A stretch of 64,000 bases of DNA from Citromicrobium bathyomarinum (GTDB lineage: Bacteria; Pseudomonadota; Alphaproteobacteria; Sphingomonadales; Sphingomonadaceae), in contig NZ_JAINWL010000001.1 in assembly GCF_021021475.1 (NCBI RefSeq), forward strand, positions 1,054,001 to 1,118,000. The letters run 5' to 3'. This document shows positions 17,244 to 26,034 of this stretch, piece after piece. The notes below the pieces were generated by a model. The model saw only the letters and a program-made list of their open reading frames with translations, was not told where the DNA came from and ran no database searches. Numbering within the stretch: position 1 is the first letter of the stretch; each line of letters starts with the position of its first letter. The position numbers and the translations under genes are program-made.

Positions 17244-18185
17244 ATGGACGCAGTACTCGAACGCAAGCCCGATTTTTCGCAGAAGCCCGTCATGCCCGAC
17301 GACGTTTTCACCGCGCCGCTCAAGCGGCCGGAGCACGTCGGCGAAGACTGGCTCGAGCCCAAGCAGACCGAATACGACAGCGACGACGACAAGATCTGGG
17401 ACGATCTTTTCGCGCGCCAGATGGAGGTGCTCCCCGGACGCGCGGCGAGCGCGTTTCTCGAGGGCCTCGAGCGGCTCGACCTTGGCGCCGGCGGAGTGCC
17501 CGATTTCGGCGAGCTGTCCGAGTCGCTCGACAAGATGACCGGGTGGAGCGTGGTCCCCGTTCCGATGCTGATCCCCGATCACATCTTCTTCTGGCACCTC
17601 GCCAATCGGCGCTTTCCCGCAGGCAACTTCATCCGCACGCGCGAGACCTTCGACTACATCCAGGAACCCGACGTGTTCCACGATGTGTTCGGCCACGTGC
17701 CGATGCTCACCAATCCGGTCTTCGCCGATTACATGCAGGAATATGGCCGCGCAGGCTGGCGCGCGATGAAGCATAACCGCCTCAAGGCACTCGGCGCGCT
17801 GTACTGGTACACGGTCGAGTTCGGCCTGATCATGGAAGAAGGCAATGATCTGCGCGCCTATGGCGCAGGGATTCTCTCAGGCCCGACCGAGGCTGTGTTC
17901 TCGGTCGAGGCGAAGAGCCCCAACCGGATCATGCTCAACGTCGATCGCGTGATGCGGACCGATTATGTGATCTCGGACCTGCAGCCGACCTATTTCGTGA
18001 TCGAAAGCTTCGAGGATCTGTACCGCAAGACGGTCGAGCGCGATTTCGAGACGCTCTACCAGAAGCTGCCGCCGTCCTTCACCTATGCCAACTCGGCGGT
18101 GATCGACGTGGACAATGTGGTCAATGTCGGCACGCAGGAATACCTGCTGCGCGGCGGGCGCGGCAGCAGCGCACGGCCCGTCTAG
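17244..18185 (+). CDS. phhA: Phenylalanine 4-monooxygenase
   Basis: This is a 313-residue non-heme iron, tetrahydropterin-dependent hydroxylase converting phenylalanine to tyrosine. The iron ligands are visible: two His in VFHDVFGHVPML and the Glu in YWYTVEFGLIMEE. The bacterial single-domain form lacks a regulatory domain, as here. The ATG at 17244 is the first that starts the family N-terminus (MDAVLERKPDF). The pterin recycling enzyme gene phhB is not adjacent. It starts after the acyl-CoA operon and probably has its own promoter. Confidence 0.95.
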   Translation: MDAVLERKPDFSQKPVMPDDVFTAPLKRPEHVGEDWLEPKQTEYDSDDDKIWDDLFARQMEVLPGRAASAFLEGLERLDLGAGGVPDFGELSESLDKMTGWSVVPVPMLIPDHIFFWHLANRRFPAGNFIRTRETFDYIQEPDVFHDVFGHVPMLTNPVFADYMQEYGRAGWRAMKHNRLKALGALYWYTVEFGLIMEEGNDLRAYGAGILSGPTEAVFSVEAKSPNRIMLNVDRVMRTDYVISDLQPTYFVIESFEDLYRKTVERDFETLYQKLPPSFTYANSAVIDVDNVVNVGTQEYLLRGGRGSSARPV

Positions 18186-18199
18186 GGCTCTGCCCACAC

Positions 18200-18222
18200 G
18201 CACCCCGGCACGGGTGCCTTTC
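18200..18222 (+). terminator. Weak terminator after phhA
   Basis: The 6-bp stem GCACCC/GGGTGC (18200-18205 with 18212-18217) with a 6-nt loop is followed by CTTTC. It starts 15 nt after the phhA stop. Confidence 0.4.
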
Positions 18223-18224
18223 GG

Positions 18225-18262
18225 ACAAACAAAAACCGGCCCCGAATCGCTTCGGGGCCGGT
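18225..18262 (-). terminator. Rho-independent terminator of the repeat lipoprotein gene
   Basis: A perfect 12-bp stem (18235-18246 with 18251-18262), read on the minus strand, is followed by TTTTTGTTTG. It lies 28 nt past the lipoprotein stop and also faces phhA. Confidence 0.85.
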
Positions 18263-18289
18263 CGAATTCATCCGACGGATGAAACCCGA

Positions 18290-18562
18290 TTATTCCGCAG
18301 CAGCGGTTTCGTCGGTGGTTTCTTCGGTGGTCGCTTCGTCAGCGGCGTCGGTCGCCATGGTGTCTTCAGCCATCGCGTCGTCGGCGGCGTCGGTCGCCAT
18401 CGCGTCTTCAGCCATCGCGTCGTCGGCAGCGTCGGTCGCCATGGTGTCTTCAGCCATGGTGTCTTCGGTGGTGGTCTCTTCGGCGGTTTCGCCGCAAGCA
18501 GCCACGCCCAGGCCCAGAACGACGGTCGACGCGATCAGAGCGGCTTTGAAAGTGGTCTTCAT
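18290..18562 (-). CDS. Small lipoprotein with tandem acidic repeats
   Basis: This is a 90-residue predicted lipoprotein. The signal peptide ends at lipobox VAAC (Cys23). Residues 36-77 are three nearly identical 14-residue units, (M)AEDTMATDAADDA-like, built only from Ala, Asp, Glu, Thr and Met. The ends are Thr/Glu-rich. The protein is strongly acidic and probably disordered. I recognise no family. I chose the ATG at 18562, directly before the signal peptide. It has a clear terminator of its own. Confidence 0.75.
   Translation of the reverse strand: MKTTFKAALIASTVVLGLGVAACGETAEETTTEDTMAEDTMATDAADDAMAEDAMATDAADDAMAEDTMATDAADEATTEETTDETAAAE
18332..18457 (-). repeat. Three tandem 42-bp coding repeats
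   Basis: Three copies of a 42-bp unit, each encoding 14 residues, lie in frame in the small lipoprotein gene. The copies differ by only a few bases, which suggests recent expansion and possible copy-number variation. Confidence 0.85.
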
Positions 18563-18666
18563 GATTCTTCCCCTAGATTGGTTGGGGGTTCCGCATAGCC
18601 ACGTTTTTGCCACACGGATACCCTGAATTTGCCTCAATCAGGATGGGATATGCAGATTTCTGCGGA

Positions 18667-18921
18667 TTAGCGGCGGGCGTGCGAGGCCGCAAATGACACA
18701 ATTGCGAGCACTGCCAGACCGATAGCGATCGCCACGAGCAGCGCGTTGGCACCCAGCGATCCGATCAGCGAGGCATCGCTGACGGCCATGCCAGACACCA
18801 CGGTCGCGCCTGCACCCAGGGCGATTCGCAGCCACGCAGAGCGCGCATCGTCGGCACCGGTTACAAGCGCGACGATCCAGCCGATGACGCCGCCGCTACA
18901 GATGAGGATCAAAAAGCCCAT
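18667..18921 (-). CDS. Small membrane protein (GlsB/YeaQ-like)
   Basis: This is an 84-residue protein with three likely membrane segments (about residues 2-20, 32-50 and 57-78). The GGVIGWIVALVTG start and Gly-rich second helix resemble the transglycosylase-associated (GlsB/YeaQ/YmgE) family, but the match is by eye only. I prefer the ATG at 18921; a TTG 15 nt upstream is also open. The function is unknown. Confidence 0.55.
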   Translation of the reverse strand: MGFLILICSGGVIGWIVALVTGADDARSAWLRIALGAGATVVSGMAVSDASLIGSLGANALLVAIAIGLAVLAIVSFAASHARR

Positions 18922-19058
18922 CGCTCGATTCAACAAAAGTTAGGTTTCTGCACTTTTGTCGAACAGCCGAACCCGGGCTTGGTTCCCGCTCGTTTACCCC
19001 ACCGCCCTCAGCAAGGCGCGGATCGGGTGGCCGCGGACAAGGGCAAGCCCCTTGCCAG

Positions 19059-19868
19059 CTAGAATGCGAAGAGCCAGATCAGCGTGACCGAGCCGATCAG
19101 GATGCGGTACCACGCGAAAGGCGCGAAGCCGCGCTTGCTGACATAGGCGACGAAGGCCCGCACCACGACCAGCGCGACCAGGAAGCTGGCGACGAAGCCC
19201 AGCGCGATATGCGTCCAGCCGATCGTCGCGGTCCCTGCGAGAAGCTCCGGCTCCTGGACGATCTTGACCACCGACGCACCGAGCATGGTCGGCACCGCGA
19301 GGAAGAACGAGAACTCGGCCGCAGTCTTGCGCCCCACGCCCATCGCCAGTGCGCCCATGATGGTCGCGCCCGAGCGGCTGGTGCCGGGGATCATCGCAAG
19401 GCACTGGACGAAGCCGATTCCGATCGCCGTCTTCCACGACAGCGCCTCGACCCCCTGCTCCTCGCGCGTAGGGATGGCCTTCTCCAGCACGAGGATCGCG
19501 ATCCCGCCCACGATCAGCGCGATGGCGACCACGGCGGGGCTTTCCAGCATCGCGTCGATCACGTCGAGGATCAGCAGGCCGATCACTGCGGCGGGCAGGA
19601 AAGCGAGCAGGATGTTGCGCACGAACAAAATCGCCTTGCGCTCTCCGCGCAGCAACCCCGTGCCCATGGTCCAGAAGGTTTTGAAATAGGTCACCACCAC
19701 CGCGAGGATCGCGCCCAGCTGGATGATGATATTGTACTGCCGCCACAGCGCCGGGTCGTAGCCGAACCACGCCTGCGCAAGGATCAGGTGACCGGTCGAG
19801 GAGACCGGCAGGAACTCGGTCAACCCTTCGAGGATGCCGAGCAGGATCGCGGTTACGATGGTGTCCAT
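19059..19868 (-). CDS. uppP: Undecaprenyl-diphosphatase
   Basis: This is a 269-residue integral membrane enzyme that recycles undecaprenyl pyrophosphate for cell-wall and O-antigen synthesis; overexpression gives bacitracin resistance in E. coli. The two catalytic motifs are present: LEGLTEFLPVSSTGHLIL near residue 13 and PGTSRSGATIMGAL in the middle. About eight hydrophobic segments are visible. I chose the ATG at 19868 because the family starts right before the first motif. It is monocistronic. Confidence 0.95.
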   Translation of the reverse strand: MDTIVTAILLGILEGLTEFLPVSSTGHLILAQAWFGYDPALWRQYNIIIQLGAILAVVVTYFKTFWTMGTGLLRGERKAILFVRNILLAFLPAAVIGLLILDVIDAMLESPAVVAIALIVGGIAILVLEKAIPTREEQGVEALSWKTAIGIGFVQCLAMIPGTSRSGATIMGALAMGVGRKTAAEFSFFLAVPTMLGASVVKIVQEPELLAGTATIGWTHIALGFVASFLVALVVVRAFVAYVSKRGFAPFAWYRILIGSVTLIWLFAF

Positions 19869-19881
19869 GGGCGACACGCTC

Positions 19882-19920
19882 AAAGACAAGGGGCCGCGCA
19901 AGTCAAGCTCGCGCGGCCCC
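19882..19920 (-). terminator. Terminator between the M13 peptidase gene and uppP
   Basis: A perfect 10-bp stem (19890-19899 with 19911-19920), read on the minus strand, is followed by TTGTCTTTG. It lies 31 nt after the M13 peptidase stop and upstream of uppP. Confidence 0.7.
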
Positions 19921-19950
19921 ACAGTGTCAGGATGACAGGCTTATGCCCGC

Positions 19951-22122
19951 TTACCAGATCCGGATCCGCTCTTCGGGCGGCAGGTACAGATCGTCTTGCG
20001 GGGTCACGTTGAACGCGTCGTACCACGCATCCATGTTGCGCACGATGCCGTTGACCCGGAACTCTTCCGGGCTGTGCGGATCGGTCAGCAGGCGGGTGCG
20101 GGCCGCCTCCTCGCGCTGCTGGCTGCGCCACACCTGCGCCCAGGCGAGGAAGAAGCGCTGGTCGCCGGTCAGCCCGTCGATCACCTTGTCTTCCTTACCA
20201 TTGAGGCTGAGCTTGTAGGCGCGGTAGGCGAGGCTGAGCCCGCCGAGGTCGCCGATATTCTCGCCCAGCGTCAGGCGGCCGTTCACGCAGGTCTCGCCAT
20301 CGTCGAGCGGGCAGTAGCTGTTGTACTGCGCGACCAGCGCATCGCCCAGCTTGTCGAACGCGGCGCGGTCGGCGTCGGTCCACCAGTTGCGCAGCATGCC
20401 GGTGCCATCGGACTTGGAACCCTGATCGTCGAAGCCGTGGCCCATCTCGTGCCCGATGACGCCGCCGATCCCGCCGTAGTTCACGGCCGGATCATTGCTC
20501 AGCGCGAAGAACGGCTGCTGCAGGATCGCGGCGGGGAAGACGATCTCGTTCTTGGTCGAGTTGTAGTAGGCGTTGACCGTCTGCGGCAGCATGAACCACT
20601 CGGTCCGGTCGATCGGGCCGCCCAGCTTGGAAAGATTGTCCTTCCACTGCCAGCGGGCCGCAGCCATCCGGTTGGCGATCGGATCGCCCGGAGTGATGGT
20701 CAGCCCCTGATAGGTTTCCAGATTGTCGCGGTAGCCGATCTTGGGATCGAAGCTGTCGAGCTTGTCGAGCGCTTCATCCTTGGTCGCCTCGCCCATCCAG
20801 TCGATCTCTCCGATCGACTGGCGCAGCGCGACGCGCAGGTTGGCCACCAGCTCTTCCATCGCGGCCTTGTTCTCCGCCGGGAAATATTCCGCGACGTAGG
20901 ACTTGCCGAGCAGCTCGCCGAGCAGGCCCTCGGTCTCGCCGATCGCGCGCTTCCACCGGGGGCGCTGTTCGGGCGTGCCCTGCAGCACCTTGCCGTAGAA
21001 GGCGAAATCCGCCTCATCGAAACGCGAGGGCAGGACCGAGGCGTTGTTTTCGAGGAATTCCTTGATCGTCCAGGCCTGCAGCACCTCGACCGGCGTGTTC
21101 ACCGCCAGCTCCATCAGCGCGGGCGTGCCGCCACCGATCTTGTCGAGCGTCTCGTCGGTCAGGCCGAGCTCCTTCGCCTGCTCGAGGCTGGGCGGAAGGT
21201 CGCCGACGATGAAGCGGTCGGTATCGGCAAAGCCGCTCGCGCTGAGCAGCGCGGTGAGCGGGAAGCCACCGGCCAGTGCGCCCAGTTCTTCGGGCGTCAG
21301 CGCATTGTAGGTCAGGTCGCGGTTGCGGCGCGTCGCGCGGTCCCAGGAGACCTTGCGGGCAATGCTGTCTTCGAAATTGTACACGGACTCCGCCATCGCG
21401 GCGGGGTCGTCATAGCCTGCCTCTTTCAGCAGGAAGGTCAGGTATTCGCGATACTTGGCCTGTATCTCGCGGCCCTTGTCCGTCTCGTCGAGGTAGTAGT
21501 CGCGGTCCGGCAGGCCGAGGCCGCCCGATCCGACATAGACCGAATAGCGGGTCGGCTCTTTCGAATCGACGCTGACGCCCCCGCCCATGGGCGAGGAATA
21601 GCCCGGCGTGCCCCACAGCGTGGCGAGCTCCGCCAGTGTGCCCGCATCGCGGATCTTGTCGAGATAGGGCTGCGCGGGCGCAAGGCCGGCGGCATTGATC
21701 GCGTCGGTATCGAAATAGGAATTATAGGCGTCGACGATACGCTTTTCGTCCGACGTCAGCTGCGCGGCCGGCTTCTTGAGCAGGCTGTCGACCAGCGTGT
21801 TCACATCGCTGGTCGACTTCTCGCGCAGCAGGTTGAACGCACCGAAGCGGCTGTATTCCGGCGGCAGCGGGTTCGCATCGAGCCACTTCTGGTTGACGTA
21901 GGCGAAGAAGTCGTCGCCCGGATCGATCGTGTCGGACAGCAGCGAGGTATCGACGCCCCATTCGCCGAAGCTCATGGTCGGCGTGGCGGTTTCGCCCTCG
22001 CTCGAGCCATTGTCCTGCAACAGCATCTCGATCCCGTCGGGCGCGTCCCCCTCATGGGCGGCGGCGGGCGCGGCGATCGCCAGCGCGGCAACGCTAGCGG
22101 TGGCTAGGAAGGTTCGGATCAT
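19951..22122 (-). CDS. M13-family zinc metallopeptidase (neprilysin/PepO-like)
   Basis: This is a 723-residue secreted endopeptidase. A signal peptide ends near AAPAAA (residue 22). The N-terminal M13 domain carries DTSLLSDTIDPGDDFFAYVNQKWL. The zinc site is HEMGH in GGVIGHEMGHGFDDQGS, with the third ligand in GENIGDLGG. The C-terminus ends IRIW, so the Cys of the usual family ending CxxW is replaced. It probably acts on small peptides in the periplasm. It is a single gene with its own terminator. Confidence 0.93.
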   Translation of the reverse strand: MIRTFLATASVAALAIAAPAAAHEGDAPDGIEMLLQDNGSSEGETATPTMSFGEWGVDTSLLSDTIDPGDDFFAYVNQKWLDANPLPPEYSRFGAFNLLREKSTSDVNTLVDSLLKKPAAQLTSDEKRIVDAYNSYFDTDAINAAGLAPAQPYLDKIRDAGTLAELATLWGTPGYSSPMGGGVSVDSKEPTRYSVYVGSGGLGLPDRDYYLDETDKGREIQAKYREYLTFLLKEAGYDDPAAMAESVYNFEDSIARKVSWDRATRRNRDLTYNALTPEELGALAGGFPLTALLSASGFADTDRFIVGDLPPSLEQAKELGLTDETLDKIGGGTPALMELAVNTPVEVLQAWTIKEFLENNASVLPSRFDEADFAFYGKVLQGTPEQRPRWKRAIGETEGLLGELLGKSYVAEYFPAENKAAMEELVANLRVALRQSIGEIDWMGEATKDEALDKLDSFDPKIGYRDNLETYQGLTITPGDPIANRMAAARWQWKDNLSKLGGPIDRTEWFMLPQTVNAYYNSTKNEIVFPAAILQQPFFALSNDPAVNYGGIGGVIGHEMGHGFDDQGSKSDGTGMLRNWWTDADRAAFDKLGDALVAQYNSYCPLDDGETCVNGRLTLGENIGDLGGLSLAYRAYKLSLNGKEDKVIDGLTGDQRFFLAWAQVWRSQQREEAARTRLLTDPHSPEEFRVNGIVRNMDAWYDAFNVTPQDDLYLPPEERIRIW

Positions 22123-22271
22123 GATTATGCCCCTTGTTCAAAGATTTGCTTCTATCGCCGCCCGCGATGAACGGCGGATTGCGCATGGTGCCGTCATACG
22201 CCCATGCGGGCCAGGTACAGCGACGCTCGTCGGGCCGAGTCTGTCGCTCATCGATTGAGGCAGCGCCGCAA

Positions 22272-24110
22272 TCAGGCGGTGTCGCTGCGCGGCGCGTCGA
22301 ATTGCAGCTTTGCGAGCTGCGCATAGAGCCCGCCGCGTGCGACGAGTTCGGAATGGGTGCCCTGCTGGACGATCCGGCCACCGTCCATCACCACGATCCG
22401 GTCCGCCTCGCGCACGGTGGCGAGCCGGTGCGCGATGACCAGCGTGGTCCGCCCGCGCATCACGTGGCCGAGCGCTTCCTGCACCAGCCGCTCGCTCTGC
22501 GCGTCGAGCGCGCTGGTCGCCTCGTCGAGCAGAAGGATCGGCGAATCGCGCAGGATCGCGCGGGCGATCGCGAGTCGCTGTTGCTGCCCGCCCGAAAGAC
22601 GCGTGCCGTCCTCGCCCAGATTGGTGTCGAGCCCCTGCGGCAGCGCTTCGATAAAGTCGGCCGCATTGGCGAGGCGCGCGGCCTCCCAGATCTCCTCGTC
22701 GCTCGCATCCCAGCGGCCATAGCGCAGGTTGTCGCGCGCATTGCCGGAAAACAGCGTACCGATCTGCGGGACGAAGGCCATCCGCTCGCGAATTTCGGCC
22801 GGATCGGCGCTCGGCAAGGCAATCCCGTCGAGCCGGATCGTGCCCTCTTCGGGATCGTAGAACCGCTGGGCGAGCATGAAGAGCGTCGATTTGCCCGCCC
22901 CAGACGGGCCGACCAGCGCGACGGTTTCCCCCGGCTCGATCTCCAGCGTCAGGTCGTCGATCACGACCTCGCCGGGGCGGCTGGGATAGGTGAAGCTGAC
23001 ATTGCGGAACGACAGGCTGCCGCGCGCGGGCACGGGCAGCGGCTGCGGTTTGGGCGGCGGGGCGATGGCCGGCTCTGCGTGCAGCAGCTCGGCCAGCCGG
23101 TCCGCCGCGCCCGCCCCGCGCAGCAGATCGCCATAGACCTCGGTCAGCGACCCGAACGCGCCCGCGACCAGCCCGCCGGTGAGGACGAAAGCGGTGATCG
23201 TGCCCCCGGTGATAGCGCCTTCCGACACGGCGAGCGCACCGCGCCACATGACCATCGTGATCCCGCCGAAGATCAGCACGATGACGATCGAGGTCATCGC
23301 AGCGCGCAGCAGGATGCGCCGCTTCGCGCTGTCGAAGGTCCGCTCGACCACCCCGGCGAAGCGCTTCCCCTCGCGCGCTTCCTGGCCGAAGCTCTGGACG
23401 ATGGACATCGCGCTCAGCACTTCGGTGACATAGGCCCCGACATCGGCGACCCGATCCTGGTTGGAGCGCGAAACGGTGCGAATCTTACGCCCGAAAAACA
23501 CGATCGGCGCCAGCACCAGCGGAATCCCGATCAGCAAGCCGAGTGTCAGCGACGGCGCGAGATAGAGCAGCAGCAGGATACCGCCGATTGCGGTCAGGCT
23601 GTTGCGCAGCGCGACCGAAACCGTCGTCCCCACCACGGTTTCGATGATCGCGGTGTCCGAAGTCATCCGGCTCGAAATTTCCTTCGGGCTGTTTTCCTCG
23701 TAAAAACTCGGAGACTGCCGCAGCAGGTTTTCCTGCACCTTCAGCCGGATATTGGCGACCACCCGCTCGCCCAGCCAGCTGACGAAATAGAACCGCAGCG
23801 CGGTGCCGATGCCCAGCACCACCACGATCATCAGCAGGTACTCGAAGGCGTGCGCGATCTGCTCCGGCCCCGCGCTGCCGCCGAACGCATCGTCGACGAT
23901 CACCTTGAAGCGCCACGGAATCGCTAGCGTCGCGGCAGATGTGGTGAGCAGCGCGGCAGCGGCGAAGGCGATCTCGCGCGGGTAGCGTGCCGCCTCACGG
24001 TAGACCATGCGCAAGGGGGCGAGCGAGCGAGCCTTGGGCGGGCCGGCCTCGGCTTCAGGTAAACTGCCCCGGCGCCGCCGGCCTTTGTGAGTCTGATCTT
24101 CGCGAGCCAT
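22272..24110 (-). CDS. ABC transporter, fused permease and ATPase (MsbA-like exporter)
   Basis: This is a 612-residue half-transporter. Residues about 40-330 form a type I exporter membrane domain with six predicted helices. The nucleotide-binding domain has Walker A GPSGAGKST, signature LSGGQQQRLAIARA, Walker B ILLLDEATSALD and the H-loop IAHRLATV. Homodimeric exporters of this type carry lipids, drugs or peptides; the cargo is not evident here. The ATG at 24110 is preferred, since an upstream extension is not part of the family. It is divergent from phaZ. Confidence 0.9.
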   Translation of the reverse strand: MAREDQTHKGRRRRGSLPEAEAGPPKARSLAPLRMVYREAARYPREIAFAAAALLTTSAATLAIPWRFKVIVDDAFGGSAGPEQIAHAFEYLLMIVVVLGIGTALRFYFVSWLGERVVANIRLKVQENLLRQSPSFYEENSPKEISSRMTSDTAIIETVVGTTVSVALRNSLTAIGGILLLLYLAPSLTLGLLIGIPLVLAPIVFFGRKIRTVSRSNQDRVADVGAYVTEVLSAMSIVQSFGQEAREGKRFAGVVERTFDSAKRRILLRAAMTSIVIVLIFGGITMVMWRGALAVSEGAITGGTITAFVLTGGLVAGAFGSLTEVYGDLLRGAGAADRLAELLHAEPAIAPPPKPQPLPVPARGSLSFRNVSFTYPSRPGEVVIDDLTLEIEPGETVALVGPSGAGKSTLFMLAQRFYDPEEGTIRLDGIALPSADPAEIRERMAFVPQIGTLFSGNARDNLRYGRWDASDEEIWEAARLANAADFIEALPQGLDTNLGEDGTRLSGGQQQRLAIARAILRDSPILLLDEATSALDAQSERLVQEALGHVMRGRTTLVIAHRLATVREADRIVVMDGGRIVQQGTHSELVARGGLYAQLAKLQFDAPRSDTA

Positions 24111-24183
24111 GTGCGCCCCGCCTAGCCGCGCGGCGGCGGGAAATCCACGGTCGATGGACACCTCATCCACCTCGTACGTTGCC

Positions 24184-24207
24184 TATAATACATTGTGCGT
24201 TGCACAA
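24184..24207 (+). promoter_or_regulatory. TATAAT box and palindrome upstream of phaZ
   Basis: A perfect TATAAT (24184-24189) is followed 3 nt later by the palindrome TTGTGC-GTT-GCACAA (24193-24207). The core TGC-N3-GCA resembles sites reported for the PHA regulator PhaR, but this is only a visual likeness. The -35 region is poor. Placement at the expected transcription start suits a repressor site. Confidence 0.45.
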
Positions 24208-24282
24208 CGGCATGAACCCGGGCAGGCTATTGCCGAACCTGGAGGCGATTTTCGCCCCGACACTGAATGTAAGAGGCCCCCC

Positions 24283-25518
24283 GTGCTCTATCACGCTTAC
24301 GAATTGCAGGCCGCCTGGCTGAACAGTGCCAGCGCGATGGCCTCGATCGGCTCCGAATTGCTGACCAATCCGCGCAACCCGATGGCCTATACCGGTATCG
24401 GACCGATCGCCGGCTCCGCGCTGGAGGTTTTCGCGCACGCCACGATCCGGCGCGGCAAGCCGGAGTTCGACATCGAAAGCGTCACCGTGAAGGGCAAGGC
24501 CGATCCGGTGTCCGAGACGCTGGTGCTGCACCGCCCCTTCGGCGACCTCAAGCGCTTCCGCCGCGCAGGTCTGCCCGATGATGCACCTGCGGTTCTGATC
24601 GTCGCCCCGATGAGCGGCCATTTCGCCACCCTGCTGCGCGGCACCGTCGAACGGATGATCGAAAGCGCCGAGGTCTACATCACCGACTGGCACGACGCGC
24701 GCGACATCCCCCTCGCCGAAGGGCGCTTCGACCTCGACGACTATATCGATTACATCGTCGAATTCCTGCAGGAGATCGCGCAGCGCAACGAAGGCGAGGC
24801 CGCGCATGTGGTCGCGGTATGCCAGCCCTCCGTCCCCGCGCTCGCCGCGACCGCGCTGATGAACGGCGCGAAGGACAAGGCCTCACCCAAGACGCTCACC
24901 ATGATGGGCGGGCCGATCGACACGCGCGAAAGCCCGACCACGGTCAACGACATGGCGATGAAGCGGCCGCTCAGCTGGTTCCGGCAGAACGTGATTGCCA
25001 CGGTGCCCGCCCAATACGCGGGCAGCGGGCGGCGCGTCTATCCCGGCTTCATGCAGCTGGCGAGCTTCATGAGCATGAACCTGGGCGGCCACATCCTCTC
25101 GCATTACGAGATGTACAAGCATCTGGTCGCAGGCGACGATGACAGCGCGCAGCAGACCAAGGATTTTTACGAAGAATATCGCAGCGTCTGCGACATGACC
25201 GCCGAATTCTACCTCCAGACGGTCGAAGAGGTGTTCCAGAAGCACTCCCTGCCCAACAACGAGCTGGAGCATCGCGGCAAGGTGATCGACCTGGGCGATA
25301 TCACCACCACCGCGCTGCTCGCCGTCGAGGGGGAGCGGGACGATATTTCAGGCATCGGCCAGACCAAGGCCGCGCTGCCGCTGGCGCGCAACCTGTCGGA
25401 CAAGAAGAAGCGCTACTATCTCGCCGAAGGCGCAGGCCACTACGGCATCTTCAACGGCAGCAAGTGGCGCACCAAGATCGCGCCGGTGGTCGAAGACTTC
25501 ATGGACGCCAACGGGTGA
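24283..25518 (+). CDS. phaZ: Intracellular polyhydroxyalkanoate depolymerase
   Basis: This is a 411-residue enzyme that mobilises stored polyhydroxybutyrate. The N-terminus MLYHAYELQAAWLNSAS is the hallmark of the intracellular PHB depolymerase family, and it sets the GTG at 24283 as start. Inside are NPRNPMAYTGIGPIAG and VVAVCQPSVPALA, where a Cys replaces Ser in the nucleophile elbow as usual for this family, and the C-terminal VEGERDDISGIGQT and GAGHYGIFNG. A palindromic site lies 76 nt upstream. PhaB is at 41748-42470; PHA synthase is not in the window. Confidence 0.92.
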   Translation: MLYHAYELQAAWLNSASAMASIGSELLTNPRNPMAYTGIGPIAGSALEVFAHATIRRGKPEFDIESVTVKGKADPVSETLVLHRPFGDLKRFRRAGLPDDAPAVLIVAPMSGHFATLLRGTVERMIESAEVYITDWHDARDIPLAEGRFDLDDYIDYIVEFLQEIAQRNEGEAAHVVAVCQPSVPALAATALMNGAKDKASPKTLTMMGGPIDTRESPTTVNDMAMKRPLSWFRQNVIATVPAQYAGSGRRVYPGFMQLASFMSMNLGGHILSHYEMYKHLVAGDDDSAQQTKDFYEEYRSVCDMTAEFYLQTVEEVFQKHSLPNNELEHRGKVIDLGDITTTALLAVEGERDDISGIGQTKAALPLARNLSDKKKRYYLAEGAGHYGIFNGSKWRTKIAPVVEDFMDANG

Positions 25519-25520
25519 GG

Positions 25521-26027
25521 TTAACGACCGAACCTCGGCGTCAAATACTCTCGTAACAAGTCAGGGCAGACGAACTGAGACGCGAAAAGGCTCTCAATCC
25601 ACGGCCCCGGTCTTATAGTGGGATATACCATCGAGCCCTCGGCGAAGTACGCAGCTGCTGTTAGCAAGGCATGTGAATCGGCGAAGGGGACTCCATCGAG
25701 TTGCGGAATATCGGCCACCAGCGCTCTAATCACTGCAAAATCACTCGGCGTTTTTGCGTAATCCAGTCGGAAAGCTTCCCCTTCCGCATGCCAGTTCAAA
25801 CGATTGAGTTCGTCGTCACTGATCTCGCCGGCAATCCAGCGTTCGGCGCCCCTCAGCCCTTCGCGAATACCTTCCTGAGGGATCAAATGGCCATGCTTCC
25901 AGCAGCAGGCGATGAGAAACCGATGCAGCTGCCGGGATTGGCTACGAAAGTAGCGCGGCTTTTGAGCGTATAGCGCTCGCAGCATCTCCGTTGCGCAAGT
26001 CGAACTGCGCCATTCCTCGTCTGTCAT
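25521..26027 (-). CDS. Hypothetical protein of atypical composition
   Basis: This is a 168-residue soluble protein with no family I can name. The first 40 residues (MTDEEWRSSTCATEML, then RFLIACCWKHGHL) resemble uncharacterised proteins abundant in Planctomycetes that begin MTEAEW and contain an ACCRRIW-like stretch; this is from memory and not checked. The gene is visibly richer in A/T than its neighbours and uses codons such as TTA, ATA and AGA more freely. It ends 3 nt from the phaZ stop, convergently. Recent acquisition is likely. Confidence 0.7.
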   Translation of the reverse strand: MTDEEWRSSTCATEMLRALYAQKPRYFRSQSRQLHRFLIACCWKHGHLIPQEGIREGLRGAERWIAGEISDDELNRLNWHAEGEAFRLDYAKTPSDFAVIRALVADIPQLDGVPFADSHALLTAAAYFAEGSMVYPTIRPGPWIESLFASQFVCPDLLREYLTPRFGR

Positions 26028-26034
26028 GATGAAC

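Noticed and set aside
19996-22107. A 703-codon open frame antisense to the M13 peptidase gene
   Set aside because: Same cause; the M13 peptidase on the other strand has a signal peptide and full zinc motifs.
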